Shown here one piece after another: positions 33,212 through 40,905 of a stretch of 64,000 nt of DNA. Under the pieces are notes generated by a model, which saw only the letters and a list, made by a program, of their open reading frames with translations, was not told the DNA's origin and did no database searches. The stretch lies in assembly GCF_030730925.1 (NCBI RefSeq), contig NZ_JAVAMB010000019.1:31408-95407 (forward strand). The letters are read 5' to 3'. Every line of letters begins with the position of its first letter. Within the stretch, counting starts at the first letter, position 1. This stretch comes from Flavobacterium sp. DG2-3 (GTDB lineage Bacteria > Bacteroidota > Bacteroidia > Flavobacteriales > Flavobacteriaceae). Position numbers and translations under genes: made by a program.

Positions 33212-34282
33212 ATGAGTACAACTCAAACGAGCAAAATTGAAATCATTAAAGCTACTTCTACAAAAATCAACGAGGTAGATTTTGACAACTTAAGTTTTGG
33301 TGCTGTATTTACAGACCATTTATTCGAATGCGATTTTAAAAACGGGCAATGGCAAAATCCTGTCATTAAGCCTTATGCTCCTATTTTGATGGATCCATCT
33401 TCAAAAGTCTTCCATTACGGACAAGCTATTTTTGAAGGAATGAAAGCTTATAAAGACGAAAGCAATGACATTTGGTTGTTTAGACCAGATGAAAACTACA
33501 AACGTTTTAATAGTTCTGCTGTTCGTATGGCAATGCCAGAAATTCCAGAAGCTATTTTTATGGATGGTTTAAATGAATTATTGAAAATTGACCAAGAATG
33601 GATTCAGAGAGGAAATGGAGCTAGTATGTACATCCGTCCTTTTATGATTGCGACAGGTCCTGGAGTTATCGCAAATCCTTCTGACGAATATAAATTTATG
33701 ATTTTACTTTCTCCTGCAAAAGCATATTATGGAGGCGAAGTAAAAGTAATTATTGCTGAACATTACAGTAGAGCTGCAAATGGTGGAATCGGAGCGGCAA
33801 AAGCTGCCGGAAACTACGCTGCGCAGTTTTACCCAACTAACTTGGCAAACAAAGATGGTTTTCAACAAGTTATTTGGACAGATGATGCAACGCACACCAA
33901 ACTTGAAGAAGCGGGAACAATGAACGTTTTCTTCAGAATTAACGACACTTTACTAACAGCTCCAACAAGCGAAAGAATTTTGGATGGTGTTACTAGAAAA
34001 AGTTTGATTGCAATGGCTGAAAAAGAAGGTTTAAAAGTAGAAGTTCGTCCAGTAATTGTTTCAGAATTGGTTGAAGCAGCTAAAAACGGATCTCTGAAAG
34101 AAATCTTCGGAGCTGGAACTGCAGCAGTTATCAGCGTTATCAAAGGATTCTCTTATAAAGACGAATATTTTGAAATGGCTCCAATTGAAAATTCGTATGC
34201 TTCTTTCTTAAAAGAGAAATTAACAAGTCTTCAAAATAAACTTTCTGAAGATACTTACGGATGGACAGTTAAAGTTCAATAA
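33212..34282 (+). CDS. ilvE: Branched-chain amino acid aminotransferase
   Basis: I choose the ATG at 33212 (MSTTQTSKIEIIKATSTK), giving 356 aa as usual for this class IV PLP enzyme; an in-frame start at 33173 is less likely. It interconverts leucine, isoleucine and valine with their keto acids. Landmarks are HYGQAIFEGMKAYK, YIRPFMIATGPGVI, the PLP-lysine region GGIGAAKAAGNYAAQFYPTN and LEEAGTMNVFF. A terminator lies 23 bases after the stop. Confidence 0.95.
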   Translation: MSTTQTSKIEIIKATSTKINEVDFDNLSFGAVFTDHLFECDFKNGQWQNPVIKPYAPILMDPSSKVFHYGQAIFEGMKAYKDESNDIWLFRPDENYKRFNSSAVRMAMPEIPEAIFMDGLNELLKIDQEWIQRGNGASMYIRPFMIATGPGVIANPSDEYKFMILLSPAKAYYGGEVKVIIAEHYSRAANGGIGAAKAAGNYAAQFYPTNLANKDGFQQVIWTDDATHTKLEEAGTMNVFFRINDTLLTAPTSERILDGVTRKSLIAMAEKEGLKVEVRPVIVSELVEAAKNGSLKEIFGAGTAAVISVIKGFSYKDEYFEMAPIENSYASFLKEKLTSLQNKLSEDTYGWTVKVQ

Positions 34283-34305
34283 TCCAAAACCCGATAATAA
34301 AAGAG

Positions 34306-34335
34306 AAACCCGATAAATTTAGTTTTATCGGGTTT
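34306..34335 (+). terminator. Terminator of ilvE
   Basis: AAACCCGATAAA pairs perfectly with TTTATCGGGTTT, followed by a T-run. Confidence 0.88.
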
Positions 34336-34365
34336 TTTATTTGCTATTCTAATCGTAAGATAATA

Positions 34366-34503
34366 TTTAACACATAGAAACACAGTTTTTTTTGATCCAT
34401 AAAAGAGTCCAAAAGAAACTTGTTTTTAACACATAGCTATGTGTATTTATGCAAGTGAAACGCCTTTTACGCAATTTCCAAACTATGTTTCTATGTGTTT
34501 AAA
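34366..34503. repeat. Inverted-repeat element with central palindrome
   Basis: The ends TTTAACACATAGAAACA (34366) and TGTTTCTATGTGTTTAAA (34486-34503) are inverted copies. In the middle lies a perfect 16-bp palindrome, ACACATAGCTATGTGT (34429-34444), sharing the CACATAG core with the ends. It is non-coding, about 138 bp, and could be a miniature element. Confidence 0.55.
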
Positions 34504-34515
34504 AATTATTTTTTT

Positions 34516-34896
34516 TTATAATAATTTAGAAAAATCAGGTTTAAAATAATTCGGACCTTTCATTACTTTTCCATCTTCGCGATAAATTGGTTTTCCGTCT
34601 TCACCCAATTTACTCATATTACTGCGCTGAATTTCATCAAAAACAGCTTCAATTTTGTCTTGAAGACCGTGCTCGATAATTGTTCCGCACAAAATATACA
34701 TCATATCTCCAAGTGCATCTGCAATTTCAACTAAATCATTATTTTGAACCGCTTCGTAATACTCTTCATTTTCTTCTTTCATTAAATTGTAGCGAAGTAA
34801 TTTCTTCTCTGCTCCTACATCAGCCTTTGGCGTAGTGCTGTGGCCAATTTTAAAAGCAGTGTGAAATTCGGTTACGGCGTCAAGTTGTTTTTTCAT
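34516..34896 (-). CDS. MazG-like nucleoside triphosphate pyrophosphohydrolase
   Basis: A 126-residue all-alpha NTP pyrophosphohydrolase. The metal-binding pattern is visible in LMKEENEEYYEAVQNNDLVEIADALGDMMYILCGTIIEHG (E-E-x2-E then D-x2-D-A-x-G-D). Such enzymes clear non-canonical or surplus nucleotides; the phosphoribosyl-ATP type HisE is a related alternative but there is no his operon here. The stop overlaps a poly-A/T end of a repeat element. Confidence 0.85.
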   Translation of the reverse strand: MKKQLDAVTEFHTAFKIGHSTTPKADVGAEKKLLRYNLMKEENEEYYEAVQNNDLVEIADALGDMMYILCGTIIEHGLQDKIEAVFDEIQRSNMSKLGEDGKPIYREDGKVMKGPNYFKPDFSKLL

Positions 34897-35029
34897 ATAG
34901 TAGTTTTCTTTTTTTTGGCTAATTTAAGTCACTTTCGCATAAATATGAAAATTTATTAAACGAAATGAAAAGGCAATTTAGCAGCAAATCGTTTACAAAT
35001 CTTTAAATTTGCTGAAAATTTTTATAACT

Positions 35030-35218
35030 ATGTTTAGTCAAGGACAAATACTATTTGGAGTGTGTTTTTTTATTGCATTTGTAATCATTATGATTTTTGC
35101 TTATCGAAAAGATCTGAAATTACACAAAGTCTTCTACAAAGGAAATTACAAAGTACTCCTTGCTTTCCTTCTTTTTATTGTCCTTTTGTTTGTAATTAAA
35201 ATATTTCTAAAAAGATAA
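35030..35218 (+). CDS. Small two-helix membrane protein, 62 aa
   Basis: I choose the ATG at 35030 (MFSQGQILFGVCFFIAFVIIMIFAYRKD). Two hydrophobic helices are separated by a basic loop (YRKDLKLHKVFYKGNYK), and the protein ends in KIFLKR. It looks real because of the membrane topology and clean codon use. The function is unknown. Confidence 0.65.
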   Translation: MFSQGQILFGVCFFIAFVIIMIFAYRKDLKLHKVFYKGNYKVLLAFLLFIVLLFVIKIFLKR

Positions 35219-35315
35219 ATTATTCTGGTTGCAACAAAATAAAACCTAATAATTATGGGTTATTAGTAAGACTCATGATAAAATTTATAACTTTACCGAA
35301 ACCAAACAATCTGCC

Positions 35316-36506
35316 ATGAAAATTCTAAAGTATTTATTTCTTTTCGCCTTATTAAGTTTTGTCGCCCTTACTGTTTTTGTTGCTACACAAAAAGGAGATT
35401 TTTCTGTAGAAAGAAGTAAAGTTATCAATTCGCCGCGCACAACGGTTTATAACTACTTGAATGACTTTAGAAATTATGAAGATTTTGAATCATGGTCTGT
35501 AGAAGATCCTTCTATCAAAATGACATACGCTAATAAAACTAGCGGAAATGGCGCTTCATTTTATTGGGACGGTACTGATGGTAAAGGAAATGCTATTATT
35601 CTTAAAACAAAAGAAGGAGAAAGCATTGACCAAAAAATGCAATTTGACGGCACTGAAGCTGATGTAAATTGGACTTTAAAAGATACTCTTAACGGAAAAA
35701 CAAAAGTTACTTGGAAAGGAAAAGGAACGATGAGTTTTCTATTTAAAATATACACTGCACTTCATGGAGGTTCTGACAGAGTTATCGGAACCATTTATGA
35801 AAAAAGTTTGGCTAATATTGACAAGAATTTAGATTACGAAACTAAAACTTATGCGGTTAAAGTAGATGGAGTGGTTAAGAAAACAGAAACTCCTTATATC
35901 AAACAGACTTTTACTAGCGAAATTGCCAAAGTAAATAAAAATGCTAGAATTGTAATTCCGAAGCTTATTCAGTTTAGCGAAACTAACGGATTGTCTGCAA
36001 TGGGAAAACCGTTCATTATCTACCATACTTATGATACTAAAACTGGTTTAGCCAAAATTTCGATCTGTTTACCTATTAATAAAGAAATTTCAACCAGTTC
36101 TGGAAGTGATATCTTAGCAGGAAAGTTAAATGGTTTTGATGCTGTTAAAACAACTCTTAACGGAGACTACTCTCATAGAAACGAAGCAATTGCAAAAACA
36201 ACAGCTTACATTAACAACGAAAAGATTATTCCAGATTTAAGCTGGTCACATCTTGAAATCCTGACGTTAAGCAAATTGGATGTAAAAGCTTCTTCAAAAT
36301 TGGTTACTGAAATTTATTTCCCAATAAAACCAAAAGTAGTTCCTGTTACTGCCGAGCCTGCTTATACACCACAAAGTACGGGCGAAACTCCTAGTGAACC
36401 ACATACCGAACAACCACGCACAGAGCCTGTAAAACGCAAACCTGCAGCACCAACGCCTGCTCCTGCGCAAACACCTGCTACACAAGAAGAAGATTCAGAA
36501 TTTTAA
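35316..36506 (+). CDS. SRPBCC (START-like) family protein with proline-rich tail
   Basis: A 396-residue protein with one N-terminal hydrophobic helix, likely a membrane anchor (YLFLFALLSFVALTVFVATQ). The SRPBCC fold follows (VERSKVINSPRTTVYNYLNDFRNYEDFESWSVEDPSIKMTY), then a GyrI-like/AraC-effector-like second part from about residue 195. The last 50 residues are a Pro/Thr/Glu-rich tail. These proteins bind hydrophobic ligands, but the ligand is unknown. It lies 79 bases before the sigma factor gene. Confidence 0.8.
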   Translation: MKILKYLFLFALLSFVALTVFVATQKGDFSVERSKVINSPRTTVYNYLNDFRNYEDFESWSVEDPSIKMTYANKTSGNGASFYWDGTDGKGNAIILKTKEGESIDQKMQFDGTEADVNWTLKDTLNGKTKVTWKGKGTMSFLFKIYTALHGGSDRVIGTIYEKSLANIDKNLDYETKTYAVKVDGVVKKTETPYIKQTFTSEIAKVNKNARIVIPKLIQFSETNGLSAMGKPFIIYHTYDTKTGLAKISICLPINKEISTSSGSDILAGKLNGFDAVKTTLNGDYSHRNEAIAKTTAYINNEKIIPDLSWSHLEILTLSKLDVKASSKLVTEIYFPIKPKVVPVTAEPAYTPQSTGETPSEPHTEQPRTEPVKRKPAAPTPAPAQTPATQEEDSEF

Positions 36507-36585
36507 ATAATTTCAAAACGGCATTAAACCTTTTGCTTTAAATTCTGTCTAACTTCTATTAAAGAAAGTTTACAAAACAAAAAGT

Positions 36586-37128
36586 TTGATAGACGAGAAA
36601 GAATTTATAAAACAATTATTAACGCCTGAGACGCAAAATACTGCGTTTCAAAAACTCCTGTCTGATTATCAGAAACCTTTGTATTCTCATATTCGAAACA
36701 TTGTTTTGAATCATGATGATGCCGACGATGTATTACAGAACACTTTTGTAAAAGTCTTTCAAAATCTTAAAAACTTTAAAGGAGAAAGTAAACTTTTTTC
36801 CTGGATGTACCGTATTGCTACGAATGAAGCTCTGACCTTTTTATCGCAAAAAGCTAAATTAAAAGGCATTACATCTGAAGACCTTCAAAATAAAACAATC
36901 GACAATTTAAAAGCCGATCTTTATTTTGACGGAGATGATATTCAGATCAAACTTCAAAAAGCAATTGTTACACTTCCAGAAAAACAGCAATTGGTTTTCA
37001 AAATGAAATATTTTGAAGAATTAAAATACGAAGAAATCGCAGATATTTTAGGAACATCTGTTGGAGCTTTAAAAGCCTCTTACCATCACGCAGTAAAAAA
37101 AATTGAATTATATGTTACATCAAATTAA
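36586..37128 (+). CDS. ECF-type RNA polymerase sigma factor
   Basis: A 180-residue sigma-70 family factor starting at a TTG codon at 36586 (no in-frame ATG near the start of the conserved region). Region 2 is YSHIRNIVLNHDDADDVLQNTFVKVFQNLKNFKGESKLFSWMYRIATNEAL and region 4 is LPEKQQLVFKMKYFEELKYEEIADILGTSVGALKASYHHAVKKIE. It should control an envelope-related response, since it is followed by a single-pass membrane protein and a Spy-like periplasmic protein. These three genes are closely spaced and probably cotranscribed. Confidence 0.9.
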   Translation: MIDEKEFIKQLLTPETQNTAFQKLLSDYQKPLYSHIRNIVLNHDDADDVLQNTFVKVFQNLKNFKGESKLFSWMYRIATNEALTFLSQKAKLKGITSEDLQNKTIDNLKADLYFDGDDIQIKLQKAIVTLPEKQQLVFKMKYFEELKYEEIADILGTSVGALKASYHHAVKKIELYVTSN

Positions 37129-37161
37129 ACCTTTTGTAACTAAAACTATCTTATAAGTATT

Positions 37162-37581
37162 ATGAAAACATTTAAATTAGAAAACGAACCCAAAATAAAA
37201 TCTGGCTTTAAAACTCCAGAAAATTATTTTGATACTTTTCAAGAAAAGGTTTTACAGCAATTAAATGAAAAAGAAGTTAAGGTAATTCCTTTTTATAAAC
37301 GCAAAAAAATCATTTCTCTGGCGGCCGCTGCAGTAATTGGTTTTGCATTATTAATTCCGATTGTAAATAATTATAGAGCCAATTCTAACGAACTGGACGA
37401 AGCTACTTTAGAAACTTATTTATCCTATCATTCCAATATCAGCCAATACGATTTAATACAAAACTTAGATGACAATGATATTGAAAAATTAGGCAACGAT
37501 GTAACTTTAGAAGAGGAAACATTGGAAGATATTTTAGCTTCAAGTCCAAATATTGAACACCTAATTTCAGAACAAAATTAA
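37162..37581 (+). CDS. Single-pass membrane protein, putative anti-sigma factor
   Basis: A 139-residue protein: cytosolic N-terminus (FKTPENYFDTFQEKVLQQLNE), one membrane helix (IISLAAAAVIGFALLIPIV, about 50-68), then an acidic C-terminal tail. The place right behind an ECF sigma gene (33 bases) and the topology fit an anti-sigma factor, but there is no zinc motif and the assignment rests on context. Confidence 0.65.
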   Translation: MKTFKLENEPKIKSGFKTPENYFDTFQEKVLQQLNEKEVKVIPFYKRKKIISLAAAAVIGFALLIPIVNNYRANSNELDEATLETYLSYHSNISQYDLIQNLDDNDIEKLGNDVTLEEETLEDILASSPNIEHLISEQN

Positions 37582-37619
37582 ATCAACTTAACTCAACAAC
37601 TCAATAACTTAGCTTAACA

Positions 37620-38078
37620 ATGAAAATAAAAAACATTTTACCGCTATTGCTATTTCTGACAAGTTTTTCAATTTTTGCACAAAATGGAAAAATTGATGAA
37701 AAGCGAGAAAAAATTAAAGCTTTTAAAGTGTCATTTTTAACAACAGAATTAGAATTGACTTCGACCGAAGCTGAAAAATTCTGGCCTATTTATAACGCTT
37801 ATGATGACAAGCAATACGAATTGAAGTATTTAAAAATGAAAACGTATCTGAGAAAGCTAAAAGATGACAATCTTAAAAATCTTTCAGATAAAGACGCAGC
37901 AACATTATTATCTCAAATAGAAAGTACAGATAAAGAAATATACCAGCTTCGTGAGAAATACATGAACAATTTGAAAAAAGTACTTCCTGCAAAGAAAATA
38001 TTACTGCTTAAAAAATCGGAAGACGATTTTAATCGAAAGCTTTTACAGCAATATCGCGACAAAGGCAATAAAGATTAA
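37620..38078 (+). CDS. Spy/CpxP-like periplasmic protein
   Basis: 152 residues with a signal peptide (MKIKNILPLLLFLTSFSIFAQ) and an all-helical, Lys/Glu-rich mature part. The LTSTEAEKFWPIYNAYDDKQYEL segment is typical of the Bacteroidota Spy/CpxP-like 'sensor of envelope stress' group. It is last in the sigma-factor operon. A periplasmic chaperone or stress sensor that feeds back on the sigma factor is the likely role. Confidence 0.75.
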   Translation: MKIKNILPLLLFLTSFSIFAQNGKIDEKREKIKAFKVSFLTTELELTSTEAEKFWPIYNAYDDKQYELKYLKMKTYLRKLKDDNLKNLSDKDAATLLSQIESTDKEIYQLREKYMNNLKKVLPAKKILLLKKSEDDFNRKLLQQYRDKGNKD

Positions 38079-38099
38079 ACTTAACGAAACAACAGCGAT

Positions 38100-38143
38100 A
38101 AGAACCCTATATAATAATACTTACTTTATTATTTAGGGTTCTT
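38100..38143. terminator. Bidirectional terminator
   Basis: AAGAACCCTA..ATAATA pairs with TATTAT..TAGGGTTCTT, with T-runs on both sides, between converging genes. Confidence 0.85.
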
Positions 38144-38149
38144 ATTTTT

Positions 38150-39211
38150 TTATTTAAAGTGAATGCGAACCAGCTTATTATGTCCAGCCGCAATTGCCGT
38201 ATTTCTATTGATAAAACGAATAGTAAAAAGTTTAGTGTCTTTTGACAGCATCGTCCACGTTTCTCCTCCATTCTGCGAATACTGAAGTCCGCCCGATCCC
38301 ACACAAACCAATTCTTTTGCACCACCGCCTGGCACGTATTGCACACAAGAAGCATATCCAAAACCTTGATTCTGCCCAATCAGTTCCCAAGTTTTTCCGC
38401 CGTCTTTGGTAAAAATTTTATTATCCTTTTTTTCCATTGGCAATTCATAATTACCGCCTGCAGCAAAACCGTGTTTAGAATCGTAGAAATCTGCCGTAAA
38501 AATACCCGTCATTGCCTCTCCTTGTACGATTGGAGTTTCTACAGCTTTCCATGTTTTGCCTTTATCTCCAGAATAAAAAACGCGAGATCTTTTTCCTCCA
38601 GAAACTAGCCAAGTATCATTTCCCTTTATTACGATGTTTGAATTGCTTGCCGCAAAAGCCGCTTCGCCTTGCGCATTAGTTGGAAGTTTATGAGAGAGCA
38701 CTTTTGTCCAAGTTTCTCCTCCGTCTCTTGTTATGATAACTGAGAAAGTATCTTCTGTCGGATCTCCAATTGCAATGCCTTCTTTATCATTCCAAAACTG
38801 CATGCTATCGTAAAATACTTTTGGATTTACTTCTTTGTAAACCAATTTCACTTTATTGGTCTTTTTAGAAACCTGATACAATAAGGCGGGATTTCCAACA
38901 CTTAATAGAAAAATGTTTTTTGAATTTTGAGCAATACTTCTAAATTCTAATTTTAAAGTGTCTTTGTAAATATGTTCTTCGAATTTCTGTTTTTTGTCTA
39001 AATCAAAACATCCAAAACGAGAATTGTCTCCGCCGTACCAAACTTTATTTTTGTCTATTACGATGGCACGAATACTAATTTTATCCTGAAATAAAGTATC
39101 AACTTGAATTGCTATAAAACCATTTTCATAATTTGCTTTATTCTTATTTGTGAATGTTTTAAAGGATACAAACAAAACAAACATGCAAAAAAACAGCGAT
39201 ACTTTTCTCAT
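38150..39211 (-). CDS. Ycf48/BNR-repeat beta-propeller protein
   Basis: I choose the ATG at 39211 (MRKVSLFFCMFVLFVSF), which gives a signal peptide and 353 aa. Several sialidase/BNR-type repeats are visible: RDGGETWTKV, GDKGKTWKAVE, DGGKTWELIG and NGGETWTMLS. This forms a beta-propeller similar to Ycf48, which in phototrophs helps photosystem assembly; in Bacteroidota such proteins are often annotated as oxidoreductases without evidence. I favour a secreted beta-propeller of unknown ligand. Confidence 0.75.
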   Translation of the reverse strand: MRKVSLFFCMFVLFVSFKTFTNKNKANYENGFIAIQVDTLFQDKISIRAIVIDKNKVWYGGDNSRFGCFDLDKKQKFEEHIYKDTLKLEFRSIAQNSKNIFLLSVGNPALLYQVSKKTNKVKLVYKEVNPKVFYDSMQFWNDKEGIAIGDPTEDTFSVIITRDGGETWTKVLSHKLPTNAQGEAAFAASNSNIVIKGNDTWLVSGGKRSRVFYSGDKGKTWKAVETPIVQGEAMTGIFTADFYDSKHGFAAGGNYELPMEKKDNKIFTKDGGKTWELIGQNQGFGYASCVQYVPGGGAKELVCVGSGGLQYSQNGGETWTMLSKDTKLFTIRFINRNTAIAAGHNKLVRIHFK

Positions 39212-39460
39212 ATAAATAAAATTTAGGGTATTGCTAAAATACAATTAATTCCCACATGGAGAATTAATTTTCGGTTTTTTTCTACAAGAACAATTTACTC
39301 TTTCATTTTCAATCCTTTATACCCAGAAAACCAAAATCTATTTTAACACAAATTCAAAACATTAATAATCAACCATTTAAATACCTGTTTTTAGCAATTT
39401 AATTTTATGGCACAGTAATTGGATATCTCATAGTACAAAATAATTTAATACAAATTAGCC

Positions 39461-40771
39461 ATGAAAGCGAATTTACTTTTAATAGCAATATCAGCCTTAG
39501 TTTTTGGTTCTTGCGCAGCGCAAGGTCAAACTACTGTTTACGCAAAAAACTCAGATATAAGCGATAACTTAGATTTAAGAGCTGTTGCTTCGATGTTTGG
39601 AGAATCAGCTAATCTTCAAGATTTTGAAAGACGTTTAAATGATCCTAAATATCAAATTTCTAACCTTGACCTTAATGGTGATGATGAAGTAGACTACTTA
39701 CGTGTAATCGAAAGTGTTGAAAACAGAACTCACGTTATTATTATCCAAGCGGTTTTAGATCGTGATGTTTATCAAGACATTGCTACGATTGATGTCGAGC
39801 GAGATAATTATAACAAGGTAAGTGTGCAAGTTGTGGGTAACACCTATTTGTACGGGGCAAATTATATTTATGAGCCAGTTTATAGTGTAGTTCCTGTTAT
39901 CTATACTTCGTTCTGGGTTACCAATTACAGACCTTATTACTCAACTTGGTATTGGGGTTATTACCCAACCTATTACAATGCATGGGCGCCATATCCTATT
40001 TACAGATATAGAAACAATGTAAATGTTTATATTAATGTAAACAACCATTACAACTATGTTAATGTAAGAAGAAGTTACAGAGCTCCTGCAATCTATGAAA
40101 CAAGACGTTCTTATGGTTACGAAAGAATGCGTCCGAACTATAGTTTTGCTGAAAGACATGCTAACACTTCAAACCGTTACGAATTAGATCAAAGACGTGT
40201 GGCGAGCAGAGAAACGAATAGAAACACGTATAACACGAACAGAAATTACACTGGAAGAACAACTTCAACTGATAATAGAGCTTCAAATAGAACGTATGCT
40301 GAAAATAGAAGCGCAACAAACAGAACTTCTGTAGATAGAAGCAATACTTCAAACGGAAATTCTAATAGAGGTTACAACTCTACAGGCAGAAGCACGGAAA
40401 GTGTAAATACTGGTAGAAGCACAAATCGTGATTATTCTCCTAGAACTACTAACACTCAAAGAGCAGAAAACACTACTAGAGTACAAACTACTCCAAGAGC
40501 AGATTACGGAAATGGTAATTCTTCTAACACATCTAGAAGCAGTTCTAATCGTGAAATGTCTGCTCCAAGAGCCGAAAGAAGTTCAGGAAGTTATTCTGGA
40601 AACCAATCTAGCAGTTCAAACAGAGATTATTCTGCTAGACCACAACAAAGCCAGCGTTCAGAATCTCCAAGAATGAGCCAGGAATCTTCTAGAGGAAGTC
40701 AAGAATCTAGAGGCGGACAAAGCCAGAGAGAAAACAGTTCAAGTTCTAGAGGTGGCGGTAGAAGAGGTTAA
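39461..40771 (+). CDS. Lipoprotein with Tyr-rich middle and long Asn/Arg/Ser low-complexity tail
   Basis: 436 residues with a lipobox (ALVFGSCAAQ, Cys near residue 18). Residues 25-135 form a folded part (DLRAVASMFGESANLQDFERRLNDPKYQISNLDLNGDDEVDYLRVIE, with a DLNGDDEVDY calcium-like loop). A Tyr/Trp-rich stretch follows (about 150-190), then about 210 residues of Asn, Arg, Ser, Thr and Gly in near-repeats. The tail is surely disordered and positively charged. It could bind DNA, polysaccharide or cell wall. No known family assigned. Confidence 0.75.
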   Translation: MKANLLLIAISALVFGSCAAQGQTTVYAKNSDISDNLDLRAVASMFGESANLQDFERRLNDPKYQISNLDLNGDDEVDYLRVIESVENRTHVIIIQAVLDRDVYQDIATIDVERDNYNKVSVQVVGNTYLYGANYIYEPVYSVVPVIYTSFWVTNYRPYYSTWYWGYYPTYYNAWAPYPIYRYRNNVNVYINVNNHYNYVNVRRSYRAPAIYETRRSYGYERMRPNYSFAERHANTSNRYELDQRRVASRETNRNTYNTNRNYTGRTTSTDNRASNRTYAENRSATNRTSVDRSNTSNGNSNRGYNSTGRSTESVNTGRSTNRDYSPRTTNTQRAENTTRVQTTPRADYGNGNSSNTSRSSSNREMSAPRAERSSGSYSGNQSSSSNRDYSARPQQSQRSESPRMSQESSRGSQESRGGQSQRENSSSSRGGGRRG

Positions 40772-40800
40772 TTTTAGAAATAAATAATATTCAAAAAGGA

Positions 40801-40832
40801 AAGCACAATTTTTACGATTGTGCTTTTTTTTA
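40801..40832 (+). terminator. Terminator before kup
   Basis: AAGCACAAT and ATTGTGCTT form a stem followed by T8. Confidence 0.85.
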
Positions 40833-40872
40833 TCTTTTTAATTATAATTGCTGCTAATTTGTTTTAAAACAG

Positions 40873-40880
40873 TAAATTTG
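40873..40880 (+). promoter_or_regulatory. -7 box of kup promoter
   Basis: TAAATTTG matches TAnnTTTG, 25 bases before the kup ATG at 40906. Confidence 0.6.
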
Positions 40881-40905
40881 CAACCGTCTTTTTATAAAAC
40901 TATAC

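Noticed and set aside
38107..38379. 90-aa minus-strand frame after the Spy-like gene
   Set aside because: Overlaps the terminator and is an out-of-frame shadow of the Ycf48-like gene.
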